From CAIRDP01 sp037134895 (GTDB lineage Bacteria; Bacteroidota; Bacteroidia; Bacteroidales; FEN-979), in the NCBI GenBank assembly GCA_037134895.1, contig JBAXLI010000006.1, positions 1-64,000 of the forward strand: a stretch of DNA of 64,000 bases, written 5' to 3'. Every line of letters starts with the position of its first letter. Position 1 is the stretch's first letter. A program made the translations under genes and the position numbers. The notes under the pieces were generated by a model. The model was not told the DNA's origin. It was given only the letters and a program-made list of their open reading frames with translations, and ran no database searches. This document shows positions 1 to 10,900 of the stretch, piece after piece.

Positions 1-209
1 GGGGTTAGGGGTTAGGGGTTAGGGGTTAGGGGTTAGGGGTTAGGGGTTAGGGGTTAGGGGTTGGGGATTGGGGATTGGGGATTGGGGATTGGTTGTTAGT
101 TGTTGGTGATTCAATATTCAATATTCGTTATTCGATATTCGTAATTCGTAATTCGTAATTCGTCATTCGTCATTCGTCATTCGTAATTCGTAATTCGTAA
201 TTCGTAATT
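1..209. repeat. Compound heptanucleotide tandem-repeat array
   Basis: Three 7-bp repeat types lie end to end. Positions 1-56 hold eight copies of GGGGTTA and probably continue beyond the left edge. Positions 63-90 hold four copies of GGGGATT. Positions 109-206 hold about fourteen copies of ATTCNNN, mostly ATTCGTA, with three ATTCGTC in the middle. The array stops a few bases before the stop codon of the minus-strand hydrolase at 215. The G-rich part has runs of four G separated by three bases, a classic G-quadruplex pattern. No coding potential is evident. Confidence 0.9.
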
Positions 210-214
210 CCTCA

Positions 215-757
215 TCATTTCACCAGCTTTGAAATCGTCTTAAACGTTTCTCCTCCTGATTTTCTGAGCAGCTCAAACAGTATCGACTCATAGGTGGTTA
301 TGATGGCTCCTTCTTTTTTCATACGTTCCAGGGCGATCAGTTTATCATTGGGCTTGCGGGATGAGATGCAGTCTTCGACAACAACGCTCTGGTATCCCTG
401 CCGGGCGAGGTCAACAACGGTCTGAAGTACACAAACATGGCTTTCGATCCCGGTTATGATTACGTTTTCCTTTCCAAGGGTGGCCAGATGCAGGTTAAAG
501 CCCGGTTCATCGCAGCAGGAGAAGGATGCCTTTTCGATTCTCCGGATATCTCCCAGGGCTTCTGCAATTGGTGCCAAAGTCGGTCCGAGTCCTTTGGTAT
601 ACTGTTCGGTAACAATGACAGGTACTTCCAATGCTTTCAGCCCATTGATGACCACAAGGACGTTTTTAAGCAGTTGCTCATGGGCATGGATAAATGGGAA
701 AATCTTCTCCTGACAATCGATAACCAGCAGACAGGACCGGTCTTTGAGTATACGCAT
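215..757 (-). CDS. Isochorismatase-family cysteine hydrolase (cytoplasmic)
   Basis: A 180-residue isochorismatase-like hydrolase, the size of a complete single-domain member. The family uses an Asp-Lys-Cys triad, and all three fit here: Asp in LLVIDCQEK near the N-terminus, Lys in RIEKASF, and Cys in GIESHVCV. The last motif includes the usual cis-peptide-type stretch before the nucleophile. There is no signal peptide, so it should be cytoplasmic. Family members hydrolyse amides or vinyl ethers (nicotinamide, ureidoacrylate, isochorismate); the substrate cannot be told from sequence. I chose the ATG at 757 because the reading frame upstream adds a hydrophobic stretch unlike the family and because a TAnnTTTG promoter box lies 20 nt upstream of this ATG. 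It is a lone gene, divergent from tRNA-Arg. Confidence 0.85.
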   Translation of the reverse strand: MRILKDRSCLLVIDCQEKIFPFIHAHEQLLKNVLVVINGLKALEVPVIVTEQYTKGLGPTLAPIAEALGDIRRIEKASFSCCDEPGFNLHLATLGKENVIITGIESHVCVLQTVVDLARQGYQSVVVEDCISSRKPNDKLIALERMKKEGAIITTYESILFELLRKSGGETFKTISKLVK

Positions 758-776
758 AGTTTGGGATTTTGATTCA

Positions 777-784
777 CAAATATA
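777..784 (-). promoter_or_regulatory. Bacteroidota -7 box upstream of isochorismatase-family gene
   Basis: On the minus strand the sequence reads TATATTTG, a perfect match to the Bacteroidota housekeeping -7 consensus TAnnTTTG. It lies 20 nt upstream of the ATG at 757. A TTG on the minus strand at 808-810 could act as a loose -33 element. No transcript data are available. Confidence 0.55.
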
Positions 785-825
785 GAATTTAAGCGTTAAC
801 AGTGGGTCAATTGTTAACAAATCCT

Positions 826-833
826 TACTTTTG
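826..833 (+). promoter_or_regulatory. Bacteroidota -7 box upstream of tRNA-Arg
   Basis: TACTTTTG matches TAnnTTTG and lies 14 nt before the tRNA 5' end. It is divergent from the minus-strand box at 777-784, so the roughly 90-bp gap appears to hold two back-to-back promoters. Confidence 0.5.
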
Positions 834-846
834 CAGCCTCATTTGG

Positions 847-920
847 GGTTCCGTAGCTCAGTTGGATAGAGCAACAGCCTTCTAAGCTGTGGGTCGCGCG
901 TTCGAATCGCGCCGGAATCA
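847..920 (+). tRNA. tRNA-Arg(TCT)
   Basis: A 74-nt cloverleaf can be drawn. The acceptor arms are GGTTCCG at 847-853 and CGGAATC at 913-919, with one G-T wobble, followed by the discriminator A. The D-arm region contains AGCTCAGTTGGATAGAGC. The anticodon stem ACAGC/GCTGT encloses the loop CTTCTAA with anticodon TCT at 881-883. The T-loop is GTTCGAATC. The 3' CCA is not encoded, which is common in this phylum. TCT reads the AGA and AGG arginine codons. Confidence 0.95.
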
Positions 921-921
921 C

Positions 922-977
922 ATAAACCAATGATCGGGGCCGGCTGCCTTCGCAGCCGGCCCCGATCATTGGTTTAT
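922..977. terminator. Perfect 26-bp hairpin between tRNA-Arg and the convergent lipoprotein gene
   Basis: Positions 922-947 and 952-977 are exact reverse complements around a CTTC loop. The arm starts two bases after the tRNA 3' end and stops 17 bases before the stop codon of the minus-strand gene at 994. Position suggests a bidirectional terminator for two convergent units. At 26 perfect pairs it is much longer than a usual intrinsic terminator, and there is no long T-run after it, so another role (processing signal or mobile palindrome) is possible. Confidence 0.7.
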
Positions 978-993
978 AAAACACTGGTTCTGG

Positions 994-1863
994 CTACTTT
1001 ACCAGCCTGATTTTCGAACTCGCCCCGATACTGTATTTCCCCGAAAAATTGCCATAGTTCACGGCCAGTTCAAGCCTCTGTGAACTATTCACGAAACAAA
1101 CGTTGCTGCCTACAGGCACAGATGAATAGCTTGTTCCCATAACAATTGCCAGATGCGTGGTGTCAGATGCCAGGTTCAGAACAGTCCCTTGAGGAATGCC
1201 TGATACCATGACGAGCGGAATATTGGTTGTACAATTGCCAAAATTATCGGTGAACAGCACCTCCCCTTTTATCGTATCACCCGAAATTACGGGTTCCTGA
1301 ACCGGGAACTGAGCCGGTATACTGCAAACCGGGCCGAAAGTATTCAATGAAGTCCCTGCCATCAGCGATAAAATAGCCCTTTTGTAGAATTCCTCGAAAG
1401 AGAGGCTGCCGGGCTGAGCTCCGCCGAGAACCTGGGGATTTTCAACAAAATAACAGCTTGCTGATGGAAAAGCATGCAAAATTCGCGTTGAAAGCATGTT
1501 GTCAGGAGCAATAAGCAACTTGCCATCGGCCTGGTAAACAATTCTTTTGCTGGCGGCACCTGGTTCAACTATTCCTGCAATGACACTGCCTTTGGGATAA
1601 GCCTGCATTGTTATATAAAGCAGGTAAGAACCCTCAAACACATTAAATGCTTTTGAAGGATAAAATTCAATATTCACTGACGGATAGGAAGTTCTTACTG
1701 CACCCAGGATGCCAACCATAATGTCGCTGCTTTGATCGTTGTCTGTGATAATGACAAGCGTCTTTGCTGTTTCGGGATAATAATTTGTTTCAGTTTTAGT
1801 GCAGGAAAAAATCAGCAAAGCTATCACAAGGAAAAGCGGATTGAGAAAGAATGGCAGTTTCAT
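994..1863 (-). CDS. Lipoprotein related to S-adenosylmethionine hydrolases (DUF62), triad degenerate
   Basis: A 289-residue protein with an N-terminal lipoprotein signal (hydrophobic stretch, then IFSC with Cys21). The rest follows the DUF62 / SAM hydroxide adenosyltransferase layout. An N-terminal domain starts with TD at 40-41 and has the APDN motif at 119-122, where the family usually has a PDNG-type loop. A C-terminal barrel has DNFGNCTTN and the closing NSSQRLELAVNYGNF pattern. By manual alignment to my recollection of the archaeal enzyme, the catalytic Asp is Glu100, the Arg is kept (Arg107), and the His position is not a His. SAM is a cytoplasmic metabolite, so a lipid-anchored member is unexpected. 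It may bind another nucleoside or have lost activity. I chose the ATG at 1863 because it begins the lipoprotein signal; a TAnnTTTG box lies 43 nt upstream. Confidence 0.75.
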   Translation of the reverse strand: MKLPFFLNPLFLVIALLIFSCTKTETNYYPETAKTLVIITDNDQSSDIMVGILGAVRTSYPSVNIEFYPSKAFNVFEGSYLLYITMQAYPKGSVIAGIVEPGAASKRIVYQADGKLLIAPDNMLSTRILHAFPSASCYFVENPQVLGGAQPGSLSFEEFYKRAILSLMAGTSLNTFGPVCSIPAQFPVQEPVISGDTIKGEVLFTDNFGNCTTNIPLVMVSGIPQGTVLNLASDTTHLAIVMGTSYSSVPVGSNVCFVNSSQRLELAVNYGNFSGKYSIGASSKIRLVK

Positions 1864-1905
1864 GAGGTAAGTATTTACAATTGAATATACGTGAAAAGTA
1901 ATCCG

Positions 1906-1913
1906 CAAATATA
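1906..1913 (-). promoter_or_regulatory. Bacteroidota -7 box upstream of the SAM-hydrolase-like lipoprotein gene
   Basis: The minus strand reads TATATTTG, a full match to TAnnTTTG, 43 nt before the ATG at 1863. It lies just downstream of the terminator of the giant gene, so the lipoprotein gene probably has its own promoter. Confidence 0.45.
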
Positions 1914-1924
1914 TCCATAATCCC

Positions 1925-1966
1925 AAAAAAAACGCCGGTTGACTTATTAAAAAGCCACCCGGCGTT
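1925..1966 (-). terminator. Intrinsic terminator of the giant surface-protein gene
   Basis: AACGCCGG at 1931-1938 pairs with CCGGCGTT at 1959-1966. On the minus strand the hairpin is followed directly by a run of eight T (the A-run at 1925-1932). It lies 28 nt after the stop codon at 1995 and closes the minus-strand operon. Confidence 0.8.
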
Positions 1967-1994
1967 CAGAAATCCGGTTTCCCGGCAGGAAGTG

Positions 1995-4900
1995 TTACTT
2001 GTTTATGAAGATTTTTCTCACTTCTTTACGTTCCGAGTTAGTAAACACTACAGAATAAACACCTGCAGCCAATCTGCGAACATCGATGATTTCCTTATGT
2101 GTACCGATTACCCTGAATTCCTCTGTCTTATAAACCATAACACCCAGGGTGTTGTAGATCTGGATACGGTAGGTTTCTTCTGAAGACGAGCTTACTTCGG
2201 CAGTAAATAAACCGTTGTTAGGCACAGGATAAACATTGAAGCTGAGTGATCCATTCTCCTGAACACCAACGCCTGAAACATATACATGGTTCGATGAATC
2301 AGAGGAGCAGCCATTGATTGTAACAATAGTCCAGTAGTATCCAGGATTACCTGCAGGAACAACATATGCCTGCGAGTTAGCACCTGAAACAGCTGTTCCA
2401 TTATGGTACCATTGGTTACCATTGGCAGCGCTACTAGTAAGAGTGTTGCCTGAAGCGGTAACTGTTGGCTGCGAAGGTATCGGATTCACAGTAATTGAAT
2501 ACGGTGGAGACACGATCCCGGCTCCGCAGCTGTTGGTTCCCAGTACTGTTAAGATACCGGAATTTGCAGAATTGCTGAAGTTAACCGTGATTGAATTTGT
2601 GTTGCCACCTGAAACTATGGTTGCACCTGAAGGCAGTGACCATGAATACCCAGTTGCATTACTGATTGCAGATACAGTATATATAACAACGCTTGTGCCC
2701 TGGCAAACACTGGCTGTTCCTGTGATTGTTCCGGCAGCCGCAGGAAGAGCATTCACGGTCAGGTTCAGAGGAGCAGAAGCCGGCCCGTTGCCGCAAAGGT
2801 TATTACCTGAAACGGTAATGGGACCTGAGCTTGCATTGGCTGCAAAATCTACAAGGATTGAATTCGTATACTGACCTGATACGATTGTTGCACCTGCCGG
2901 TAAACTCCATGCATATGAAAGGGCGTTTGCAACTGAGGTCACGCTGTACGACACTCCTGTGGTTCCTCCGCAAACAGTTGAAGGTCCATTGATGGCTCCA
3001 GCCTGTCCTGGTATCGTGTTTACAGTAACGTTTAGCTGTGTCGGAGTTGTTGCTGAACATCCGCCCGGGGTTGAATAATTCACAGAGACTGTCTGAGCCC
3101 CTGCAATACCCCAGTATACCTGGATGTAGTTTGTACCCTGGCCTGAATTAATAAGACCACCGGCTGAAACTGTCCAAACATAACCGTTGTTGCCTGCCTC
3201 AGTTGTGTAAGTGTCATAACCTGCATTGGCACAAAGTGAAGCAGGTCCTGTAATAGTTGGTACAGGCACTGCACTCACATTCACGTTATACACTGCTGCC
3301 GAAGCTGCTGTACATCCATAAGCATTAGCATAATTGACACTTACAGTCTTGGGACCTGAAGTTACCCAGGTTATTGTAACAAAATTGCTGGTTGAATTAC
3401 CACCGGCCGTAACAGTCCCTCCTGGCGAAATCATCCATACATAATTAGACATACCGGTTTGCGTTGTATAAACATTGCCTGCTGAATTGACGCAAACTGC
3501 AACAGGACCAAAAATAACCGGTACTGGCAGTGGGTTCACTGTCACATTATAGATGGTTGGAGCTGTTGCTGAACAACCACTGGTATTGGAATAATTAACA
3601 GTTACAGTCTGGCTGCCAGCAGAATTCCAGTTTACGGAGATTGTACTTGTCCCGGCACCTGAGGTAATCGAACCTCCTGCCGAAACAGTCCAAACGTAAG
3701 CTGTCATACCAGCTTCGGTTGAGTAGATATTTCCGTTAGTACCAGCGCATATGGAGGTCGGACCAGCCACAGTCGGAACTGGCAGCGAATTAATTGTAAC
3801 GTTGTAAACTGTCGGAGTGGTTGCGGCGCATCCGCCTGCATTTGAATAAATAACAGTAACAGTTTTAGCCCCGGTCGTGTTCCAGCTAACAGTAATAGTG
3901 TTGGTGCCTGCTCCTGAGGTGATTATGCCTCCAGGGGAAACAGTCCAGATATAGTTGCTCATTCCAACCTGCGTTGTATACACATTCCCTGTTGAATTAA
4001 GACAGGCTGAAGCCGGTCCGCTGATTACTGGTACTGGTATTGAATTAACCGAAACGTTGTATACGGTTGGTGCAGTAGCTGTGCAACCATTGGAATTGTT
4101 ATAATTAACCGATACTGTTTGAGCTCCTGCTGTATTCCAGGTTACAGTAATGGAATTGGTCCCGTTTCCTGAAGTGATTGTTCCACCTGCTGAAACTGTC
4201 CATATATAACCGCTCATCGAAGCCTCGGTAATATATGTATTGGAAGTAACGCCAACACATGACGATGCCGGACCTGAAACAGTGGGAACAGGTAACGGGT
4301 TCACCGTAACATTCAGTGTTTTAGTTACTGAACCATTGTATGACACGCTGATGTTCCTTGCTCCGGCTGAGGTCCAGGTCACGGTAGCTGTGTTTGCTGT
4401 GCTGGTTCCTCCGGCTGTAATTGTTCCACCGGTTACATTCCATGAATAACTGGTCTTACCGGCATCGGTCGAATACACATTCCCTGTCGAACCCTGGCAA
4501 GCCGAAACGGGTCCTGATAATGCAGGTGTTTTCGGACCTGCAACAAATACCGGGTTTGCATAGAACCAAAGGTCGGCAAATGCTTTGGCAGCAGTATTCG
4601 GTGCCATGAGAGCATCCGATAAAGGCTCACCATTCGCATCTGTTTCATTGGGTGTATTCAAAGGCTGGTTGGTGCCTCTCAGACGGAAATACACTGAGTC
4701 GGCAAGATTGTTGTAAGTGAAATTCACTTCCTTATATCCATTGCCGAGATCAGTCCATGCAGTACTTGTGATTCCGTTGGGGGATGTCACGCCACCAACA
4801 GCATCAAACCTTGCAATAACGGCCGTACTGCCGACTGTATCCACCGAATACTTGGGACTCGTGGGGGCAATCATGCTGCGAACCTTGCCCTTGATGAGAT

Positions 4901-7900
4901 CAATATGATCCACCGAGGGATTAGTGTATGAGCTGTAAGTGTTGTTATTATTCCCCTGCGGATCACGGATCTTGATCTTCACTACAACCGAAGTCTGGGT
5001 CGTTGGAAAAGTCTGTCCCATGTTGGCATAGACAGGCATTGCAGCTGTATTTCCAACCCTGAAATCAAGACTGTCGATAAGGTCGCCTTCAACTACAAAG
5101 GAATTCCCGGAACGAAGTCCGTCAATATATGACTGCGGATTGCTTTTATTGCTGACATATGTGTAGGTTTTCTGGTATTCGCCGGGATAGAAATCTCCGG
5201 TTGTTTCATGGAAGTCGCTGCTGGAGAAAAGCCACCAATGACGTCCCTCGGAGATCATGGCATCCCATAATCCGCCGACCTTGGCTGCATAAATACCGCA
5301 TCCACCGTAAGTTGAAGTTCCTACAGTATTGTTACTTAATTTATACTCACCACGATCAACAGCTTTCTGGTGACCCGGCATACTTTCAAAGCCGAAACAT
5401 ACTGATGGGCCCGCATTGTTGAGATCGCGGAAACTCTGGATATTGTTCAGGTTTTTACGCTCTGCATGCGCGGTGACCATATAACTGGTTGCCGGGTAGT
5501 TGGTCTGAAGCCATGTCATTGCTGCAACTGCTTTCGCATGACCTGTAAGAGCGCTCTTTGTCCATCCCTGGGCAACGCCGCCGATAAGGTCAACATCTGA
5601 ATTATCGAATTTAAATTCAAACTCGGCAAGAGGATTGCAGTTTGAAGGATTGCTGAACTGGTTGTTGATCAAGCCAAGACTTGCATGTTCATGGCCGGGA
5701 ACGTTTAGTTCATAGCTTTGGATGATCATTTTTGAAGGATATGCAAGTCGTGCTGCTTTAATGTTCTGATAAGCATAATCCCTGAGTGATTGCCAGCGCC
5801 ACATGTTCTGGTGGCCTCCTGATGAATTTACAGTACCTATGATAGGATTGGGAATATAAGAATCCCAGTAAACTGTTGTGGCGAGGTCAAGTCCTGAATT
5901 GGCTCCATCGGTGCCGAATCCGCCTCCGTGCTCACTGTTTGCCCACCACTGCAGTCCGTACTGGTTATTCTTCTGCATCACGTATGCAATACTGTAGCTT
6001 CCATCGGTATAGGTTGAATGCTGGTGGAAGTCTCCGGCTGCATAGCCCGCCTGTGCTGCTGGGCCGTTTACGAAAATCGGGTTGGAATAGAACCAGAGAT
6101 CGCTAAAGGCTTTGGCTGCGCTGTTCGGGGCAGTGAGGGCATCAGATAACGGATTCCCGTTGGCATCGGTTTCATTTGCAACGTTCAGTGCCATGTTGGA
6201 GCCCCTGAGACGGAAGTATACCGAATCAACAAGACCATTGTAAGTATAAGAGATCTGTCGCCAACCGTTGCCGAGGTCGGTCCATGCCGTACTGACTATC
6301 CCGTTCGGGGAGGATACCCCGCCGGTTGCATCAAATCTGGCAATCACAGCCGTAGTGGTCACTGTATCTACCGAATAATTAGGACTGGTTGGTGAAATAA
6401 GACTTCCGACTTTTCCCTTAATTAGATCCACGTGGTTTACCGATGGGTTGATATAACTGCTGTAGGTGTTGTTGTTATTTCCCTGCGGATCGCGGAAACG
6501 GATCTTGACAGCCACTGCGTTATTTGCAGCGTTAAAAGTCTGTCCGATGGTAGCATAAACTGGCATCGTACTCGTATTTCCAACCCTAAAATCAAGACTG
6601 TCGATCAGGTCGCCTTCAACTACGAAGGAGTTTCCTGAGCGAAGTGCATCGATGTAGCTCTGGGGATTAGCCCTGTTTGCAACATATGCGTAGGTTTTCT
6701 GGTATTCTCCAGGATAAAAGTCGGCATCGGTAGAATGGAAATCACTGCTTGCGAACAACCACCAATGGCGGCCTTCCGAAAGCATTGCATCCCATAAACC
6801 ACCTACTTTGGCAGAATAAATTCCTGTTCCGCCAAAAGTTGAGCCTCCTACAGTGGTGTTTGTCCCACCATACTCGCCGCGGTTAGCTGCTTTCTGATGA
6901 CCTGGCATACTTTCAAAACCGAAACACACTTCAGGACCGGCATTGTTGAGGTCGCGGAAACCCTGAATATTATTCAGGCTTTTACGTTCTGCATGAGCAG
7001 TGACCATATAACTGGTCGTAGGATAATTATTGTGCAACCAGGTAATTGCTTCAACAGCTTTTGCATGGCCTGCGAGAGTGCTCTTCGTCCATCCCTGGGC
7101 AACGCCACCGGTAAGGTCAAGATCACTTCCGTCGAATTTGAATTCAAATTCGGCAAGAGGATTGCAATTGGGGGTTGAAGTGAACTGGTTGTTGATGAGA
7201 CCCAGGCCAGCATGTTCATGACCAGGGACATTGAATTCGTAGCTTTGGAGTACAGTATTCGACGAATACATTGCACGGGCTGCGATGGTATTCTGGAATG
7301 AATAATCGCGCAAAGACTGCCACCTCCACATATTCTGGTGGCCACCGGAGCTGTTCACTGTTCCAATGATAGGATTGGGAACATAAGAATCAAAGTATAC
7401 TGGTGTTGCAAGATTTCCAAGGTCAATCCCTGAAACGCTTCCATCGCGGTTGAAACCTCCGCCATGCTCACTATTTGCCCACCAAGTAATTCCATACTGG
7501 TTGTTCTTTTGCATCATGTATCCAAAACTGTAGCTTCCATCGGTATAGGTTGTATGCTGATGGAAATCACATGCAAAATAGCCCGACATCTGGGTTACAG
7601 GACTAATACCCCCATCCACATGATTAGAGGAAACAAGATTGTATGCAGCATCTGTAAACTCGTACACGATAACAGGCAGAGTTGTTGAACCTCCGAGATA
7701 AGTAAAACGGATTTCGAACAGGGTTGTGCTATCGGGGACTGAGACTGTGAGCAGACTAGGTTCCATCCAGTTTGCTGCAACAGTACTGTTGTTGCCAGAG
7801 AAGAACCATTGTGCAGAAGGTGTGGCTGAATAGAAATTGATAATCGTATCGTATGCCAGTACTGCCGGGTTGTATGAAATCTGAATATTGGCACTGCTGA

Positions 7901-10900
7901 CAGGGATTCCGCTTACACTTGCACCCTTTATCTTTACAGGGAAAACAACCTTTTGTCCTGGGAAAGCGGTTTTAGTTGAAATTGTGGCCAGAATTGGGCT
8001 GGTTACCGGATTTGTGACCGTAATTGTGATCAGGTTGGATGTAAAAATACTGGTCACACATGGTGCGCTGGAAGTAAGCAAACAGAAAACTGCATCGCCG
8101 TTTGAAGGAGTATATGCAAATGATGCACTGTTTGTTCCGGCATTATTCCCATTAACTTTCCACTGATACACAGGAGTCAGTCCGCCGTTAACCGGGGTTG
8201 CAGTAAATGTAACCGATGTTCCTGAAACAACCGTTGTGGCAGAAGCGCCAATTGAAATACTTGCAGTTACAGGATTGACCGTCATCGTTACAATGTTCGA
8301 GGTGGATGGACTTCCTGTCACACATGCCTGGTTGGATGTCATAATACAAGTGATTGCATCATTGTTGACAGGGGCAAAAGCATACGTTGCAGAGTTGGTG
8401 CCAACATTGTTGCCATTATTCTTCCACTGGTATACTGGTGTTGAACCTCCGTTAACGGGGGTTGCTGTAAATGTTATTGTCGTTCCGGCGCAACCGGGGT
8501 TAGCTGAAGCTGCGATTGAAACCGTTGCAGGCAGAATGGAGTTGACTGTGACCGGCAGGGTTTTAACAGCAGAATTCAAGTAAGAAACGCTGATGCTCCG
8601 TGATCCCGAAGTATTCCAGGTCACGGTTGCTGTATTGCTCGTGCTTGTACCTCCAGAAGTAATCATACCCCCGGTAATGTTCCAGGCATAATTCGTTTTT
8701 CCGGATTCGGTGGTATAAAGATTGCCGGTTGAACCGACGCATGCACTTGTCGGACCGTTCAAAGTAGGTGATGTCGGACCGGTAACAAAAACAGGGTTGG
8801 AATAGAACCAGAGATCTGCAAATGCTTTTGCAGCTGAATTCGGAGCAGTAAGAGCATCCGATAAAGGATTACCGTTTGCATCTGTTTCATTGGTGACATT
8901 CAGGGCCTGGTTGGTACCCCTGAGGCGGAAATAAACTGAATCGGCAAGCCCGTTGTAGGTATAGTTCACTTCCTTCCAGCCATTACCAAGATCGGTCCAG
9001 GCGATACTGGTGATGCCGTTCGGAGAAGACACACCGCCAACTGCATCAAACCTTGCAATCAGCGAGGTGCTTCCGACAGTATCAACAGAATATTTCGGAT
9101 TTGTGGGTGAATACATACCACGAACTTTCCCTTTGATCAGGTCAACATGGTTGACAGATGGATTGGTATAAGCGCTGTATGTATTATTGTTATTTCCCTG
9201 CGGATCACGGAATTTAATCTTCACAACGACGTTGGTCTGTGTCGTACTGAAAGTCTGTCCCATGGTGGCATAAAGAGGCATTGCTGCAGTGTTGCCAAGC
9301 CTGAAATCAAGACTGTCGATCAGGTCTCCTTCAACAACAAATGCATTTCCTGAGCGGAGTCCGTCAATGTAACTCTGAGGAACCGTCCTGTTTGCAATAT
9401 ATGAATAGGTCTTCTGATACTCGCCTGGATAGAAATCAGCATCAGTTGCATGGAAATCACTGCTTGCGAACAACCACCAATGGCGGCCTTCGCTTAGCAT
9501 TGCATCCCATAAACCTCCAACCTGGGCAGAGTAAATTCCACATCCGCCAAATGTGGAGCCTCCAACGGTTGTGTTCGTTCCACCGTATTCACCACGGTTG
9601 GCTGCTTTCTGATGCCCCGGCATACTTTCAAAACCAAAACAAACATCCGGCCCGGCAGTGTTCATGTCACGGAAACTTTGGATGTTATTAAGACTCTTAC
9701 GTTCAGCGTGAGCAGTAACCATATAGCTTGTGTTCGGGTAATTGGTGTGCAGCCAGGTCACAGCTTCTACAGCCTTTGCATGGCCTGACAGGGTGCTCTT
9801 GGTCCATCCCTGGGCAACTCCACCAGTAAGATCCGCATCACTCCCGTCAAATTTGAATTCAAACTCGGCAAGAGGGTTGCAATTTGAGGATGATGCAAAC
9901 TGGTTGTTGATGATGCCGAGTCCTGCATGCTCATGACCGGGAACATTCATTTCATAACTCTGGAAGATCATGTTTGCTGAATACAAAGCCCTTGCGGCCT
10001 GCGTATTCTGATAAGCATAATCACGAATTGACTGCCAACGCCACATATTCTGGTGTCCGCCTGAGGAATTTACTGTTCCAATAATAGGATTGGGAACATA
10101 TGAGTCAAAATAAACCGGGTTTGCAAGGTTTCCAAGGTCAATACCACTTACTGTTCCATCACGGTTAAAACCGCCTCCATGTTCACTGTTCGCCCACCAA
10201 GTAAGTCCGTATTGGTTGTTTTTCAGCATCATATATGCAAAACTGTAACTTCCGTCAGTAAAGGTTGTATGCTGATGGAAATCGCAGGAGAAATAACCTG
10301 ATAAAGGTGATATGGGTGCGATTGCACCATCGACCTTAGATGCTGAAACAAGGTTGTAAGACCCATCGGTAAATTCATAAACTGTAAAGGGTAATGTAGC
10401 ATTACCGCCGATATATGTAAAACGGATCTCAAACAACGTTGTGCTGTCAGGAATAGCTATTGTTAAAAGGTTGGGTTCAATCCAGTTCGCAGCAACAGTA
10501 TTGCTGTTACCCGAGAAAAACCACTGGCTCCCCGGGGTTGCAGAATAGAAGTTGATGATCGTGTCATATTGCAGAACCGCTGGATTGTATGACAACTGGA
10601 TGTTCGCACTGCTGATCGGTGTTCCGCTTGCGCTTGCCCCTTTGATCTTTACGGGAAAATACACCTTTTGCCCGGGGATGGCGATCTTTGTCGACACAGT
10701 TGTGAGAATAGGCGCCACTACCGGGTTCGTAACCGTCATAGTAATGAGGTTTGATGTAAAAATCGAACTTACACATGGTGCGTTTGATGTCATTAAACAA
10801 AATACAACATCCCCGTTGGAAGGAACATAGTTAAACGCAGGACTGTTAGTGCCTGCATTTGCGTTATTTACTTTCCATTGATAGAATGGAGTTGTCCCTC

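Noticed and set aside
1..56. GGGGTTA repeats as a chromosome telomere
   Set aside because: Similar heptads occur at internal intergenic places (28503, 45794), and the array changes to other heptads before the first gene. It looks like a general repeat type rather than a chromosome end.
1..209. CRISPR array
   Set aside because: Units are 7 bp and directly adjacent, without spacers; no cas gene is present.
2422..2874. Plus-strand frame of 150 codons inside the giant gene
   Set aside because: It lies opposite the PKD repeats. Its length follows from the Thr/Val/Ala-rich codons on the coding strand; no domain or start signal is visible.
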